Below the pieces are notes generated by a model, which was given only the letters and a program-made list of their open reading frames with translations, made no database searches and was not told the origin of the DNA. From Oscheius tipulae (Eukaryota; Nematoda; Chromadorea; Rhabditida; Rhabditidae): 64,000 nucleotides of DNA. The stretch lies in NCBI GenBank assembly GCA_037178975.1, contig JASJZH010000006.1:3286001-3350000 (forward strand), in the 5' to 3' direction. This document shows, one piece after another, positions 43,701 to 54,137 of the stretch; positions within the stretch are counted from its first letter, which is position 1; each line of letters begins with the position of its first letter. The position numbers were made by a program, and so were the translations under genes.

Positions 43701-45062
43701 GACTGTGGTTTGACTATACTAACATTTGATTCGAATTTGGTCATATTCTGTATCTGACATTTGATATCGACTAGAATGATCCTACCGAGAACAACGTGCC
43801 ATATGTTCCAAATGTACTAAAGTTCCGTGTGACTGAACAGGACAGTACATGGGACGCATTAGCATTTCGAGGAGTAATCCGGATAATCGGGAAAAAGAAG
43901 AAAGATACATTAACAATACTCTATTTGTCCGAAAGTGCAGTTCTATCATATAGGAAGGGAGACAAAGGAAAAACAGTAGAAGAAAGAACTACTGGGACCA
44001 TAGAGCGCCTTGCGGCGACGACAAAGAAAAGGCAACATTATCAGAACGAGAAAAAAACTTATCTGAACTGATCAATAGCAATCGGCAACAGTTCTTCTTT
44101 TTAACAGCTTCTGCGGAAAGAATACCACTATTATTTTTCAGCTACAATCCTTTTTTCACAAAAATAATCCAACATTACCCTCAATATAATCCAAAACGGA
44201 ACGGCTATTAACTCCAACTACTAGACATTTAGCAAATTCCACTCGCCCTCATAATGTTTTTGAGTCTTTGTTTTCTGCTCAGGAAACACTTATTAGTGGG
44301 ATCATTGAATTCCACGGAAAAGTTTAAAAAGTTCCGGATGACGTTAAGTTCCACACAAAACGTATAATGACGATAACTGTGCCTAATTTATTCGTTGAAC
44401 ATTGAGGTTGAATCAGGAGTGCACTATTAAGGAAAAAAGCGTAGCATAGTTTGAATGGTACTACGATATGTCGCTACAAGTGTTAGAATTGGGATGGGTA
44501 GAAGGTGATAGCACAAATGTGAAGCTTTGTCGGGCACAAAGAAATATGTTTATACACATTTTGCTTGCAGACTCACGATCTTATAATACTTTGTTTCGAC
44601 ACATACTGCATTGGTACTTTACGTTACAACTTTTCAGCAGCATTTTGCAGTTCCATTGAGCAGGACAAAACTGCCGCGAGGATACTGTTAGTAAGCAAAC
44701 AACTTTTTTCTGAGTTCTCTTTAGACGTTAAACTCAAAGCAGAGTCTTTTAAAGTATGTACATTTTCTGCTTCTGAGTGTTAACAACATACCAAAAACTA
44801 TAACTACGTGTAAACAAATAATCCTTTTTTCCTTGAAACATTCCTTAGCTGAAAACTTAAGCACTTTAAACCTTGAGCTATTTCCAGTTGCCTTATTATT
44901 TCTATCCCATAGCGGTATTTTGTTGTTTGCCTAACACTACCTTGTCAGTCAGTGGTGACAGTCGTAGTCCACTGTTTGCTCTTTATTCTCGCGTTTACAG
45001 TAGGCGCGTATCCCCTTAGCCCTGCACATTGATCCGATACTCTTAGATTCTTTTTGTTCCAG
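40714..45062. other. Gene-poor, AT-rich stretch (4.3 kb)
   Basis: No spliced gene is supported. Open frames of 60-100 codons on both strands (for example 43153-43422, - and 43796-44071, +) have biased AT-rich content but no domain and no fitting exon borders. The stretch ends at the PBC homeobox gene and probably holds its regulatory DNA. Confidence 0.45.
45050..45062 (+). promoter_or_regulatory. Trans-splice acceptor of the PBC gene
   Basis: The pyrimidine-rich run TTTTTGTTCCAG ends exactly at the base before the ATG. With no upstream coding exon in phase, spliced-leader addition is the simplest reading; an untranslated upstream exon is the alternative. Confidence 0.5.
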
Positions 45063-46930
45063 ATGTCTTTCGATCAACTCATGGGGCGACTTCTCGAGGA
45101 GACCCGAAAACCGCCAGACGCCAACTATATGAGCAATATCTAGTGAGATTCGTTCAATGATGTGTAACATTACTCTTTTGTAGCCAAAGCATCAACATGA
45201 ATAGCTTCCAAATGGCATTGAGAGACGTTTTGGTCGAGCGAAAGGAGACAATCAGTAAGAATACGTAACTACCGTAATCCAAGTACTTTTGCAGGAGCCA
45301 ACCTTGATCCCAACATGTACTACCCGCCAAATATTGTTTATGGAATGAGCGATATTCTGGTACAGGATGCTAGTTCTGATTTCATACCTGGCTTACAGAG
45401 ATCTAACTTGGAACATCCGGATCTTCACTTAAATGAAGATGAGAAAAAAGATGAGGAGATCGTAGAGATGGAAATGCGATATCAGCAGAAAGTTAAGCTG
45501 CTCAAGGAAAAATTAGAAATAAATTTGCGCTTAGTAGACGAGGTTAGTGGGTCTAATAGGATTCACGGATATTGGTGGCTTGTTTGGTCTATATTTTTTA
45601 TTCAAATACGAGTGGATTTTCCGAAATTTTACAGGGAAGCAAAAAGCATCAGAAGAAAATGAGCGACGTCTTGGAGGGCCAGATGAAGTATCGACCCATC
45701 GACCAGATGGTGAGCCTTTATATTATTCGCTACCCAGTTTTATCACAATCCGTTTCTGTCGTAGAACTGGTGCAACATGTTTTCTAGTCGTTTGCCAAAA
45801 ACTGTCTACCGTAGTCGTTTCACCTTGAACATGCTAGAAAACTCTCTACTACTAAAGTGCAATGGTGACTGTCCGTGCGTCACCACGAGAAAAAAGCTGG
45901 CAAGTTATGGCATGTCAAGAATTAAGTTGACAAGTCAGCTTTTGGGCAAACTTGGGAACTTAGGCTATTGGAGAAGCGGCCCGGGGCCCTGTTGTCAATG
46001 CTAAGTCAAAACTATGGGACGGCAAAGCCGTCATAGACGGCTGATAACCAAACTAATTCATGCTACATAACAAGAACTATAATATTATGGCGAGGTGTTG
46101 GAAAGTTTTCCGAAAAACCATCATTCAGGACCTGGAGCGAGCTGTGGCCACCGTGAAGTACAGCCATGACCGAATGAAAAACGTGACTAAAGAAACTGCA
46201 ACAAATAGCATCATGGTGATGATGAACGAAATCAACGACACCAGGTTTGCGTTAGTCTGTTATAGTAATCTAAACTTTCAGAAAACGCCGACGCAATTTC
46301 ACGAAAGATGCGACTGACCGCTTGCAACTCTTCTTCGAGAGCAAGCAATACCCAAGCGAGTCTGAGAAGGAACATCTTGCAACGGAATGCAATATCACGG
46401 TGCAGCAGGTTAGTCACAGTCCTGATCCTTGGGATCGCTACAAGGGCATGGTGATTCAGAAGGAAGGAAAAAGTGTTGCCAGTGACCTTATTTCATTCGC
46501 CAGATCGGTATCTAACAAGCGATGAGCAAGCATGCATGACTCTCGTACCCAGAAAGGAAGTCATAGCCCCTTTGCAGGTAGCTAATTGGTTCGGGAACAG
46601 AAGGATTCGGCTTAAGAGGTGCATGAATAAGAAAGAACAGTTTGAGGGAGACATGAAGCACGTTTACAACCCCGATGGTTCAATAGCTTACATTTCGGTG
46701 AATGGTGTCTCTCTTTTTCTGACTGATCGTTGTTTGTTCTAGAGCTGCAAAGACTACACTGGAACTGCTGCTGGAAGTGACGAGGTAATCCCATTATATA
46801 AGTAAACACAAGCAAGTTTTCTGGTTTTTAGATGACATTAGGAAATGGCGGAACCCTTGACGTCCTGGACATTTCAAACTTTACCGGAAGGAACGACGGA
46901 TTCGGGGACGACAAGGTTCATCTAGGATAA
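45063..46930 (+). CDS. PBC-class TALE homeobox transcription factor
   Basis: Nuclear DNA-binding partner of Hox and other homeoproteins by family. Exons: 45063-45142, 45184-45254, 45295-45542, about 45635-45711, about 46126-46244, 46282-46408, 46578-46697, 46743-46784 and 46832-46930. The first exons give a divergent PBC-A region (MNSFQMALRDVLVERKETI), then an acidic and coiled stretch. PBC-B text precedes the homeodomain (ERAVATVKYSHDRMKNVTKE). The homeodomain begins RKRRRNFTKDATDRLQLFFE and continues KQYPSESEKEHLATECNITV; YPS marks the three-residue TALE insertion, and helix 3 is VANWFGNRRIRLKR with the PBC-type Gly at position 50. An intron splits Gln and Val before helix 3. It is more divergent than CEH-20/PBX, so a CEH-40 or CEH-60 relation is likely. 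The stop is inside the polyadenylation signal context (GGATAATAAA). Intron 4 (about 414 nt) may hide an exon. Confidence 0.87.
46018..46042. repeat. Two overlapping inverted repeats in a PBC-gene intron
   Basis: GACGGCAAAGCCGTC (46018-46032) and AGCCGTCATAGACGGCT (46026-46042) share the AGCCGTC arm, so the middle arm can pair with either side. The element lies in the 414-nt fourth intron, just after a GGCCCGGGGCC tract. Confidence 0.6.
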
Positions 46931-47987
46931 TAAAATGGAGTGACTCAATTTTTGTCAAGAGCTATGTTTGTTGAACAAACATGAACTTTAGATTAATTTG
47001 CTATAGCCAGCGCTTAAAATAATCTGCTACGTCAGACTCTGCTTGCAATAAACGATTTTTTCTCTGCAATTTCGCATCTTTACGACTAACAACGTCGTCT
47101 TTTTCTGATTAGCTATCTTCTTCTGACTACCGTAGTCTCTTTTGAGTCCCAAGTGTAGCCACGCAAAGTAATATGGAGAAGAGGAAATTGGATGTCCGTT
47201 GGCATCTAGCCGATCTCTTGATACTTGTTTGGCATCACATTTGTGAGATTGTACTTGTATTTAGAAGATAATAAAACTTTATCTAGAGGCGTCATCTTAC
47301 GCGATAACTGGTTTAAACTAAGACGCTTAGTCAGTGTAGACATGCAATCTGCTGGAAAAACGAACAGCTAAAAGCAAGCTAGAAAGTACAACATGTTGCA
47401 ATCTTGTTTTCTTTTTGTTGCTGAGAACATGGTAATTAAATGAAGGATATTTATTAATGGTATAATTATTGCAACATGTGAAATTACACAGATCGTATTG
47501 CGACACAATTGCACAGGGATTAAACCGCAAGAACATTGCACGGAGAATACAACGAAAAAATTGGAAAATGACCGGTGTCGGACAGATTATTAGTTACAAA
47601 CCGAGATGCTCCAAACACGGTACTATCGGAATATTATATTAGGTGGGAGGAGTATACAAAGGGGGAATATTACAGAAGAATGTGAGCAGTACCGGTTGGC
47701 TAGCTAAGTGAGTAATATAATATATATAAGGCAGTATGTTCTATAACGAACAGTACATGAAATATATCTATCGATATAGGGAAAGAGGTCAAGTACAGAC
47801 CGACAGGATAGCCAGAAGCTGACAGCGAAAAACACATAAGAGGCTCATCAAATTGAGACGATACATGGGTCCACGCGGATTGCCACTATCGCCCGAAATG
47901 ACTCAATCAAAAGGAATCCCTCTTGATGGGCAAAGAATGATATCGTTTCGGCAAGTTTGAGCAGAGGCTGCACCAGAGCCGTCCTGC
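46931..47987. other. Convergent 3' region between the PBC and ETS genes
   Basis: No coding exons are seen. The AATAAA for the PBC gene overlaps its stop. A run of TATA repeats lies at about 47716-47730. Confidence 0.5.
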
Positions 47988-50058
47988 TTACAGATTGTAA
48001 GGAGGAAGGAACTTGTAAACAAGTCGTTGTTTCTTCTCCGGCTTTTGGATGATTCCTGAATATGTTCCTATATTGAGACTCTGTCTTCGAATACCTTTTT
48101 TGTAGTACTGCCTCAAACTCCTTGACAATTTGTCGTAGTTCATCTGGGAACGGTTTTTTCTTTGTCCCCAGAAACGGGCAAGATGGTGCGAACTCTCGAT
48201 CTTGAATGTTCCTAAACACGGCAAGATAACAACAGTACGGTAGGCTGACTAACCCTCCTCGCGGTCCACCCAACGCACGCAAGATCCATACTGTTTGGGA
48301 TGGTCGAGAAGTTCGCGGATAAAATGCCAGAGGTGTACAGTTCCGGAATGTCTCGGGAAGGGAGATGGTCGGTCATCGCTTGAGGGAGAGTCCATTCTGA
48401 ACAGTTCCTATATACACATCTTGACAATCTCAATACCCAATGGATCCATTCATCATTTGTTGCCCCACGAAACCCATGCCACCTTGTCTCTGCATTTGGA
48501 GCATATTCAACTGCATGTCCAGACAATCGTCATCGTTTCCTAAACGGAAGCACATCATCAAAAAGTGCAAAAACGAACCATCGTGCATGCTGGAATTACT
48601 GCTCATGTCACTGTTGCTAGGAGATAGCATGACGTCGTTGGTAAAGAAGGAACTGTGGTCGTTTCCAGAGGGAGTGAAGCTTCCTAAAATACTTCACTCA
48701 TCATCTCGGCTCCCTCGAGACCTACCATTGTTGTAGTAAGACATGCTCTGATGCTCGGAGGTGAACTGTTGTTGCTGTTGATTAAAATCAGAACGAGGGG
48801 GCTTTCCATCACAACCGTTTTGGCTGTCCATCCAGTTGCTGCGAGGCATGGCACTCTCGGCGGCTGTCATAGGTCCGCCTTGGCAATGAACTGGTTGATA
48901 TGATTCGAAGGCAGTCTTCCAGAGTTGTAGCTGTGCAAAAAGAGTGTCTCCTCCTTCAGGTGCGAGAGCCTCGAAATCCTTTTGGGACATTCCCAAAAGT
49001 ACACGTCCGGTGAGAAAGGTTTGAGGCAACGGGCAAAGACTGAACTGCTGACACATCTCGTTGATCCACCGGGACCCATGTTCGGGGCTCCAGTTGTACG
49101 GATCTGCAATTTGACTGTAACACGACAGGTAAATGTTTTGGTTTTTGTGTTTGTCAAAGCGCGTCACTTCCGGTTACAATGTGCAAACCGCTACCTTGAC
49201 CTTTCATAAACACCTGATAGGAATTGTACCTGTTGGAAGGCCAAGTTTGGCACAAGTTGTGGTGATGTCTTGAATCAGATGTCTCAAAATCAGATCACGA
49301 TAGATGTCCATCTGCCCATCATTGGAATTGTTCTGGCAGTTGATCTGCATGTTCATCTCGGGTGGCCCTTGGGGTTGGGACTGCGGTTGGCCGTATGGTT
49401 GCTGGTAGAAGGCTGCTGAAAAATCAACATGATTTCGAAAATCATATGCTAATATAAAACATCAGCAGTAATTAGAAGCTAGGAAAGAACCAGAGTGACC
49501 ATTCGGAGCGAATCTCGCACAAGCAACAATCTCGTTTTCTCTCGGGTCTATTCAACTCACTTTCGTTCATTTCAGTCTTGATGATATCCTCACAAGGCTG
49601 ATGGAACATCACATCCGAGGCCTGAAAATGAAGGTTACCATTAGATACCAATCATTTTTTCCACCATTTTTTAACTGGAAATGTTTTAACCCCTTTGGAT
49701 TTTCTTGAGACCGGTTTTTCTACAATGACAATCGGTGCGCGGATCAGCTTAGTCCGCGGTTATCTCAGAGTGGCAGAGGAGAAAGAACGATTAGATCCAC
49801 GCGCAGGAGAAAGCAAACCGGTCCCCATTACTTTCACCGAATGACCACTACAAGCACAAGAATACGGTCAATGACCCCCGGGCAGGAGAGAAAGGTCGAC
49901 GAGAGTTGTACCTTGGGATGAGGCTTGCGACAGAAAGCCGTCTGCAGAGATGCAGCCACGTCGTTGCTTGAAGCAATTGGCACTGTCTTCATTTTGGGCG
50001 AGTAGGATGGAGGTGCCTGGAGAAGTTGAGGATCGAACGGCCGCACGCACATCAACAT
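47988..50058 (-). CDS. ets-4: SPDEF/ETS-4-like transcription factor with Pointed domain
   Basis: Sequence-specific activator binding GGA cores. Exon 1 ends near 49912; further exons are about 49571-49622 and 49200-49415, then 48730-49105 and smaller ones to the stop at 47988. A Gln/Pro/Asn-rich N-terminus leads into a Pointed (SAM) domain spread over two exons: DIYRDLILRHLIQDITTTCA, then NWSPEHGSRWINEMCQQFSL and FLTGRVLLGMSQKDFEALAP. A short poly-Gln (FNQQQQQF) and Ser/Asn-rich linkers follow. The ETS domain is HLWHFIRELLDHPKQYGSCV, then FKIESSHHLARFWGQRKN, MNYDKLSRSLRQYYKKGI, IQKPEKKQRLVYKF; it ends four residues later at YNL. RQYYKKGII.KP is diagnostic of the SPDEF group rather than GABPA or ELF. 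Caenorhabditis ETS-4 is the SPDEF ortholog. The two conserved Arg in helix 3 (here KLSRSLRQ) are present. Confidence 0.9.
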
Positions 50059-52796
50059 GGCACAACAATAAGGCAGCGGTCACTGACTAGCTGAGTCTAT
50101 TGAGATAATATGGCGTCGCTAAGTGTCGAGCGATTGTGCTGATAAGCGAGCTTGTAAAAAGTTATCAACTCAAAACTTCTACCACTAAGCGCGCCGCTAC
50201 GAGATAACAAGTCATGTGACCGCTTGAGGGTGAGAGAAACCGAAACCGAGCAAATCGACACCCCATGTATGTGATTAGCCAAAAAAGACTATGGACAGTA
50301 AAGCAGAAACTTTTAAGGGACTACCTTGTCGACACCAAAAACGTCGTCATCAAGAATGTACTCCGACTTTACTTGGTGGACAAAGTCTGCAACCTCAGTC
50401 GGCTGTTGCGATGCAGTCGAATCCCAGTCAAAGTCCTTCCCGCATGATATAACATCGTTCATTTTTGGTCAGAGCACGCTGTATTGCTCTTCTTGTACTG
50501 ACTAAGCTGTATTTTTACCCATCAACAGTTGTCTGAAAACATTTGCAACATTCACCAAGCCGAGTCAATTGCAAGTTAACAGACATGATAAGAAAATAAG
50601 TCCATAAAACTTGGACTAATGACGTAAAAGCTGATAATGAAAGAGAAAACGAAAGCCAGAAAAGAGCACAAGGTTGCTTGTCGACAGGACAATACTCGGC
50701 TGATAACAGATTTTGCAAAAAGGAGCAGGATAAAATGAACAAAGGCTAAATGGAACCAAAGACAGTGTTTATCTGTGTCTGTGTACCACCCCTTCAGAAA
50801 GTAAGCAAGGGCTGTTTGTTTTTAACACTGACCTGTGAGCTACAAGAATATGGCGGAAAAGTAGGCAAGTTCCAAAGAGCAAGGATGTGCCAGCTTGAGT
50901 GGTCAGAACAATGTGCCCTGACCAGACGTCACTATTGAAATTTCTACGGGATACGCTGATTCAACTTGTGCATTGTATTTCGTGCTGGGAGGTCGCCGCA
51001 ACGCTGTCAAAGAAGCCAAATTACGAGTTGTACGACAATGAATGCTTTTCGACAAATTGACTCATTGACTTTAAGAATTGAACCAATACTTCAGATTTTC
51101 AGGGATAAACTTTGGAACTTACTCGCAAGCTATTGTAGTTGTGATCGCGCCTTGACTGATGCACTTCCAGACTAGGCAGACAGGCAAAACGCGATACGAG
51201 GAAGAAAGAGCAGGTGAAGAGTTGCGCACTTTTACGTGTGAATCACGCAGCCAGAATGAACAGCTGGAGCTGGTGTGCCACAGGCGGTCAGCGGAAGAGA
51301 AATCTTACGTAAAATAAACAAATAGCCGGCTCGCGCACCTGAAACGCGCATGTGCGCGACAGGCGTCGGTGACGACATCTCACTGACCGGAAGGAACTCA
51401 AACACTGGTGCCAATGCCACTTAGCGCACTCGGACTCTTTGCATCAAAAAGCAAACAAATATCGGAGAGGTTCTTGATTTTGTGTTTTGGCAGCATTGGA
51501 AGGCCTGTGGAAACTAACCTGACTGTACAGACAGGGATACCAGCGCCGCATGATCTCGAGAGTGAGAGGGAGTTGCCGAGACCGAGCATGGAGCGCGCGA
51601 GGGCGTGAGAAAAGGAAACATGTCATCTCTTGTAACACCTGCGCTCAGTAAAATCCATGGATCTTTCAATGTTGCGCAACACAGACAGTCTTGGCTCGAA
51701 GCACACGCAAAAGTTTGGTCGAAAGAAAGTACTACCGAAAAAGGATTTTGGGGGAGAGTTGGTCATTCTACTGCTGAGAGGGAAAGGAGGGATACGTCGA
51801 GATTATGTGAGTGAAAGGAAGAAGGTCAGCGGGGAGGCTGCTTGAGGCGAAATTGGGGTCGACCGAGGACCTGCAACCGGTCCGACCCGGACGCGTACAA
51901 CACGTTCTCCGAACGAGAAAACACGCTTTTCCATGAGCTTGTCGTTGAGATGACCCTTGGCTACCTGATGTCCATCTTTGGCAAAAGACGAGAAATGCCG
52001 CTTCATTTGGGAGCAAAAGGAGGCAAGGCCATGTCGATAAAATTTGTTTTCAAACTGTCGAAAAAGATTCGTGACAGGACTACAGTTTTTGTTAGAAGCC
52101 AAAAAAACCCAAGCACGACAGGTTGCAAGGTAAGATGAAAGGCGAGGAAAGAAACTGTCTGGAAAGCAATGGCAAACGTTCTCCAAAGAGGTAAAACTTA
52201 AAAGCCGAAGCATAAAGACAATAGGTAGAAAAGACTTATGAAAATGGGAAGACGACTATTGAATCCAAATTTGAGAAAAAAGAGTTCAGAGCAAAAGTAA
52301 AGAACGAGAGAAAGTTTCAAAAACGTTCTTGAGTGAAAGGGAATGTTGCACGTAGAAAAAGGAGGTTACGGGGTGAAAGCGAAACACTAAGGAGGCGCGG
52401 CTTGGATTGGGGTCGTCTGGACCCGCTCCCAGATGCTTATCCTCAAGATCCAGCTTCTCCAAATGAGCATTACCCTCGATCTCTTATGAAAACAAATTTA
52501 CCAAGAAGTACTTTCTACTGTAAAAAGTTTTTACTTTGTTCTCACTCTATCGTGTTCTTAGAACTTTTAGGGTGATGTTCCTTCAAGAAAACTTTTCAAC
52601 TGTCATTCAGGCGATTCATCTGTTCTACGATAAACTATTTGTATGCCACATGGCCCATTATGTATCTCGCAAGTTATATGGGTCAGCTCGGAGAAAAACT
52701 AAATTAGGCATTGTCGTGTGCTTGACTATAACAGTAGACGAATGTCTCAAATTTATTTATTACTATTATAATGTTGAAATGTATTATCACCAGATG
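50059..52796. other. Intergenic (2.7 kb)
   Basis: The stretch holds the presumed ETS promoter. Open frames up to 136 codons (51803-52213, -) are unrecognised and overlap others of similar size on the plus strand. An inverted repeat with 8-bp arms, TCGCGCAC and GTGCGCGA, lies at 51331-51359 in a locally CG-rich patch. AATAAA-like signals for the TTR gene lie just below 52765 on the minus strand. Confidence 0.45.
51331..51359. repeat. Inverted repeat, 8-bp arms, 13-nt spacer
   Basis: TCGCGCAC at 51331-51338 pairs exactly with GTGCGCGA at 51352-51359. The patch is rich in CG dinucleotides compared with its surroundings. Confidence 0.55.
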
Positions 52797-53301
52797 CTAG
52801 TGTTGGCAATCCCTCGATTCTCCAGGCAGAAGCGCTTCGAGGTTCCAGGTACCAATGTCCAAAAGTTTGACAGGGTCTGTTCCTTTGCCAATGTACTGGT
52901 TGGGCAACTCGAAGTTCCATCGACGTTGACAAGGCTAAAAGTTATGTGTGTAGTATAAAGCTTTTCATACCGTAACTCCATCATTGCAGTCGTGGTATAT
53001 TTTGAGATGAACGTCGATGGTTGTCAGCTCTTTTGTCGTTCCATTCACTAGAAACGTTCCCTCCATATCAGTCCGTTTTTCATCAAGAACATCGTCTTGA
53101 TCTGGTCCAAAATCATCGTCAACAAGTTTTACTTGGACATCTCTAGCCGGCTTGGAACCACAGAGAAACTTTCCTCTCACCTGAAATATAAATGAGTGAG
53201 CAGACTATCTGACATACCCCATAACTTTGCTGGCCGTCTCCTCTCTTGGGAGAGGCTAATGACAGGAGGACAATTGCAGACAAAACGAACAACTTGAGCA
53301 T
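52797..53301 (-). CDS. Transthyretin-like family protein (TTR), downstream copy
   Basis: Small secreted protein of 143 residues from three exons (53218-53301, 52971-53180, 52797-52934). A signal peptide (MLKLFVLSAIVLLSLAS) is followed by a PF01060-type TTR-like beta sandwich: VRGKFLCGSKPARDVQVKLV, then the FGPDQDDVLDEKRTD turn, TIDVHLKIYHDCND, and the end NFELPNQYIGKG plus LPGESRDCQH. Four cysteines are in the family positions (FLCG, HDCN, PCQRRW, RDCQ). Nematode TTR-like proteins are extracellular; some bind cell corpses or neuropeptide-like ligands, so a specific role is inference. The ATG is preceded directly by TATTCTTCAG. The gene lies 95 bp after the stop of its tandem sister, which suggests co-transcription. 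Confidence 0.92.
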
Positions 53302-53396
53302 CTGAAGAATATACAACAAATGAGAATAGTTGGTGGTATAACATGGTGCAACCGAAACTTATGGATGAAAAGCAATAAAGAAAGTTTATTAAGAGT
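53302..53396 (-). promoter_or_regulatory. Short intercistronic region of a putative TTR operon
   Basis: On the minus strand the upstream gene stops at 53397, an AATAAA follows at 53385-53390, and a TTCTTCAG acceptor ends just before the ATG at 53301. The spacing from poly(A) signal to acceptor, about 80 nt, is what SL2-type operons show. Confidence 0.5.
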
Positions 53397-53931
53397 TTAG
53401 CTGCAGTCTTTCGATTCTTTTTCCAGTTCAACCTGAAAACAAATTTTGCTCTGGCAGTCTATGGATCGTCACCTCCAAATTCAGATCACCTAAATCCATG
53501 GTCATTGTCGGCTCGGGTCCATCAGCGATGTATTTAGAGGGAACTCGAATCTTCCATTTACGTTGGCATTTCTGAAATCGAACACTGATGGCTCTTCAAG
53601 AAACCAACCCGTCCTCGAGCGTTGCATTCGTGATAGATTCTGATTTCTGGGTCGATGATGCTGATTTCTTCTGTAGAACCGGAGAGGGTGAACTCTCCAG
53701 CTGCGTTGGTGTTTGTTTGGGCTATGAAATCGTTTGGATCCGGTCCGTAACCTAAAACATGACATAGGAAAATAACAAATGTAATTTGCCTGCATCCTGA
53801 TCTATGAGCTTCACGAGAATGTCGTTTGCTGGTTCCTGTCCACATCTCAGCTTCCCCTTCACAGCAACCGATTGAGTACGGAATCCGAATGCTACGGTAA
53901 TCAAACAAACTGCCAACAACATATAGCGCAT
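53397..53931 (-). CDS. Transthyretin-like family protein (TTR), upstream copy
   Basis: Tandem paralog of the neighbouring TTR gene, 139 residues from four exons (53790-53931, 53609-53751, 53473-53571, 53397-53432). Signal peptide MRYMLLAVCLITVAFGF, then VKGKLRCGQEPANDILVKLI, FTLSGSTEEISIIDPEIRIY, HECNARGRKCQRKWKIRVPS and the end EKESKDCS. The four family cysteines are kept. Intron 1 is only 38 nt and opens with GC instead of GT; no GT donor gives the right frame. Exon 4 is separate here, while the sister gene has the same region in one exon, so intron 3 was gained or lost after duplication. A secreted extracellular role is expected from the family; ligand unknown. Confidence 0.92.
53752..53789 (-). 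other. GC-AG intron, 38 nt
   Basis: The donor is GCAG|GCAAAT and the acceptor is GTTTTAG|GT. Joining here restores the conserved DQDAGYGPDPND of the TTR fold in phase. The only downstream GT would shift the frame. Confidence 0.75.
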
Positions 53932-54137
53932 CTTTAACGAAATGATGAGAACCTCGGGTGAAAATAAAAGAAATCAACAGATCGATGTGATGTGTTATCG
54001 GAGTTAAGAGCCAAAACACGTGATAACAGTTGGTATGTGGCTCTTAAAGTGTGATTAGTTGACGAATGAGGTCTCCATTGACCACAACAAGATTTCCCAT
54101 ACGAATATTGACAAGTTTATTGTTTAGATCATTCTTT

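Noticed and set aside
51803-52213. 136-codon minus-strand frame near the ETS promoter
   Set aside because: Several overlapping frames on both strands are equally open here and none has a domain.
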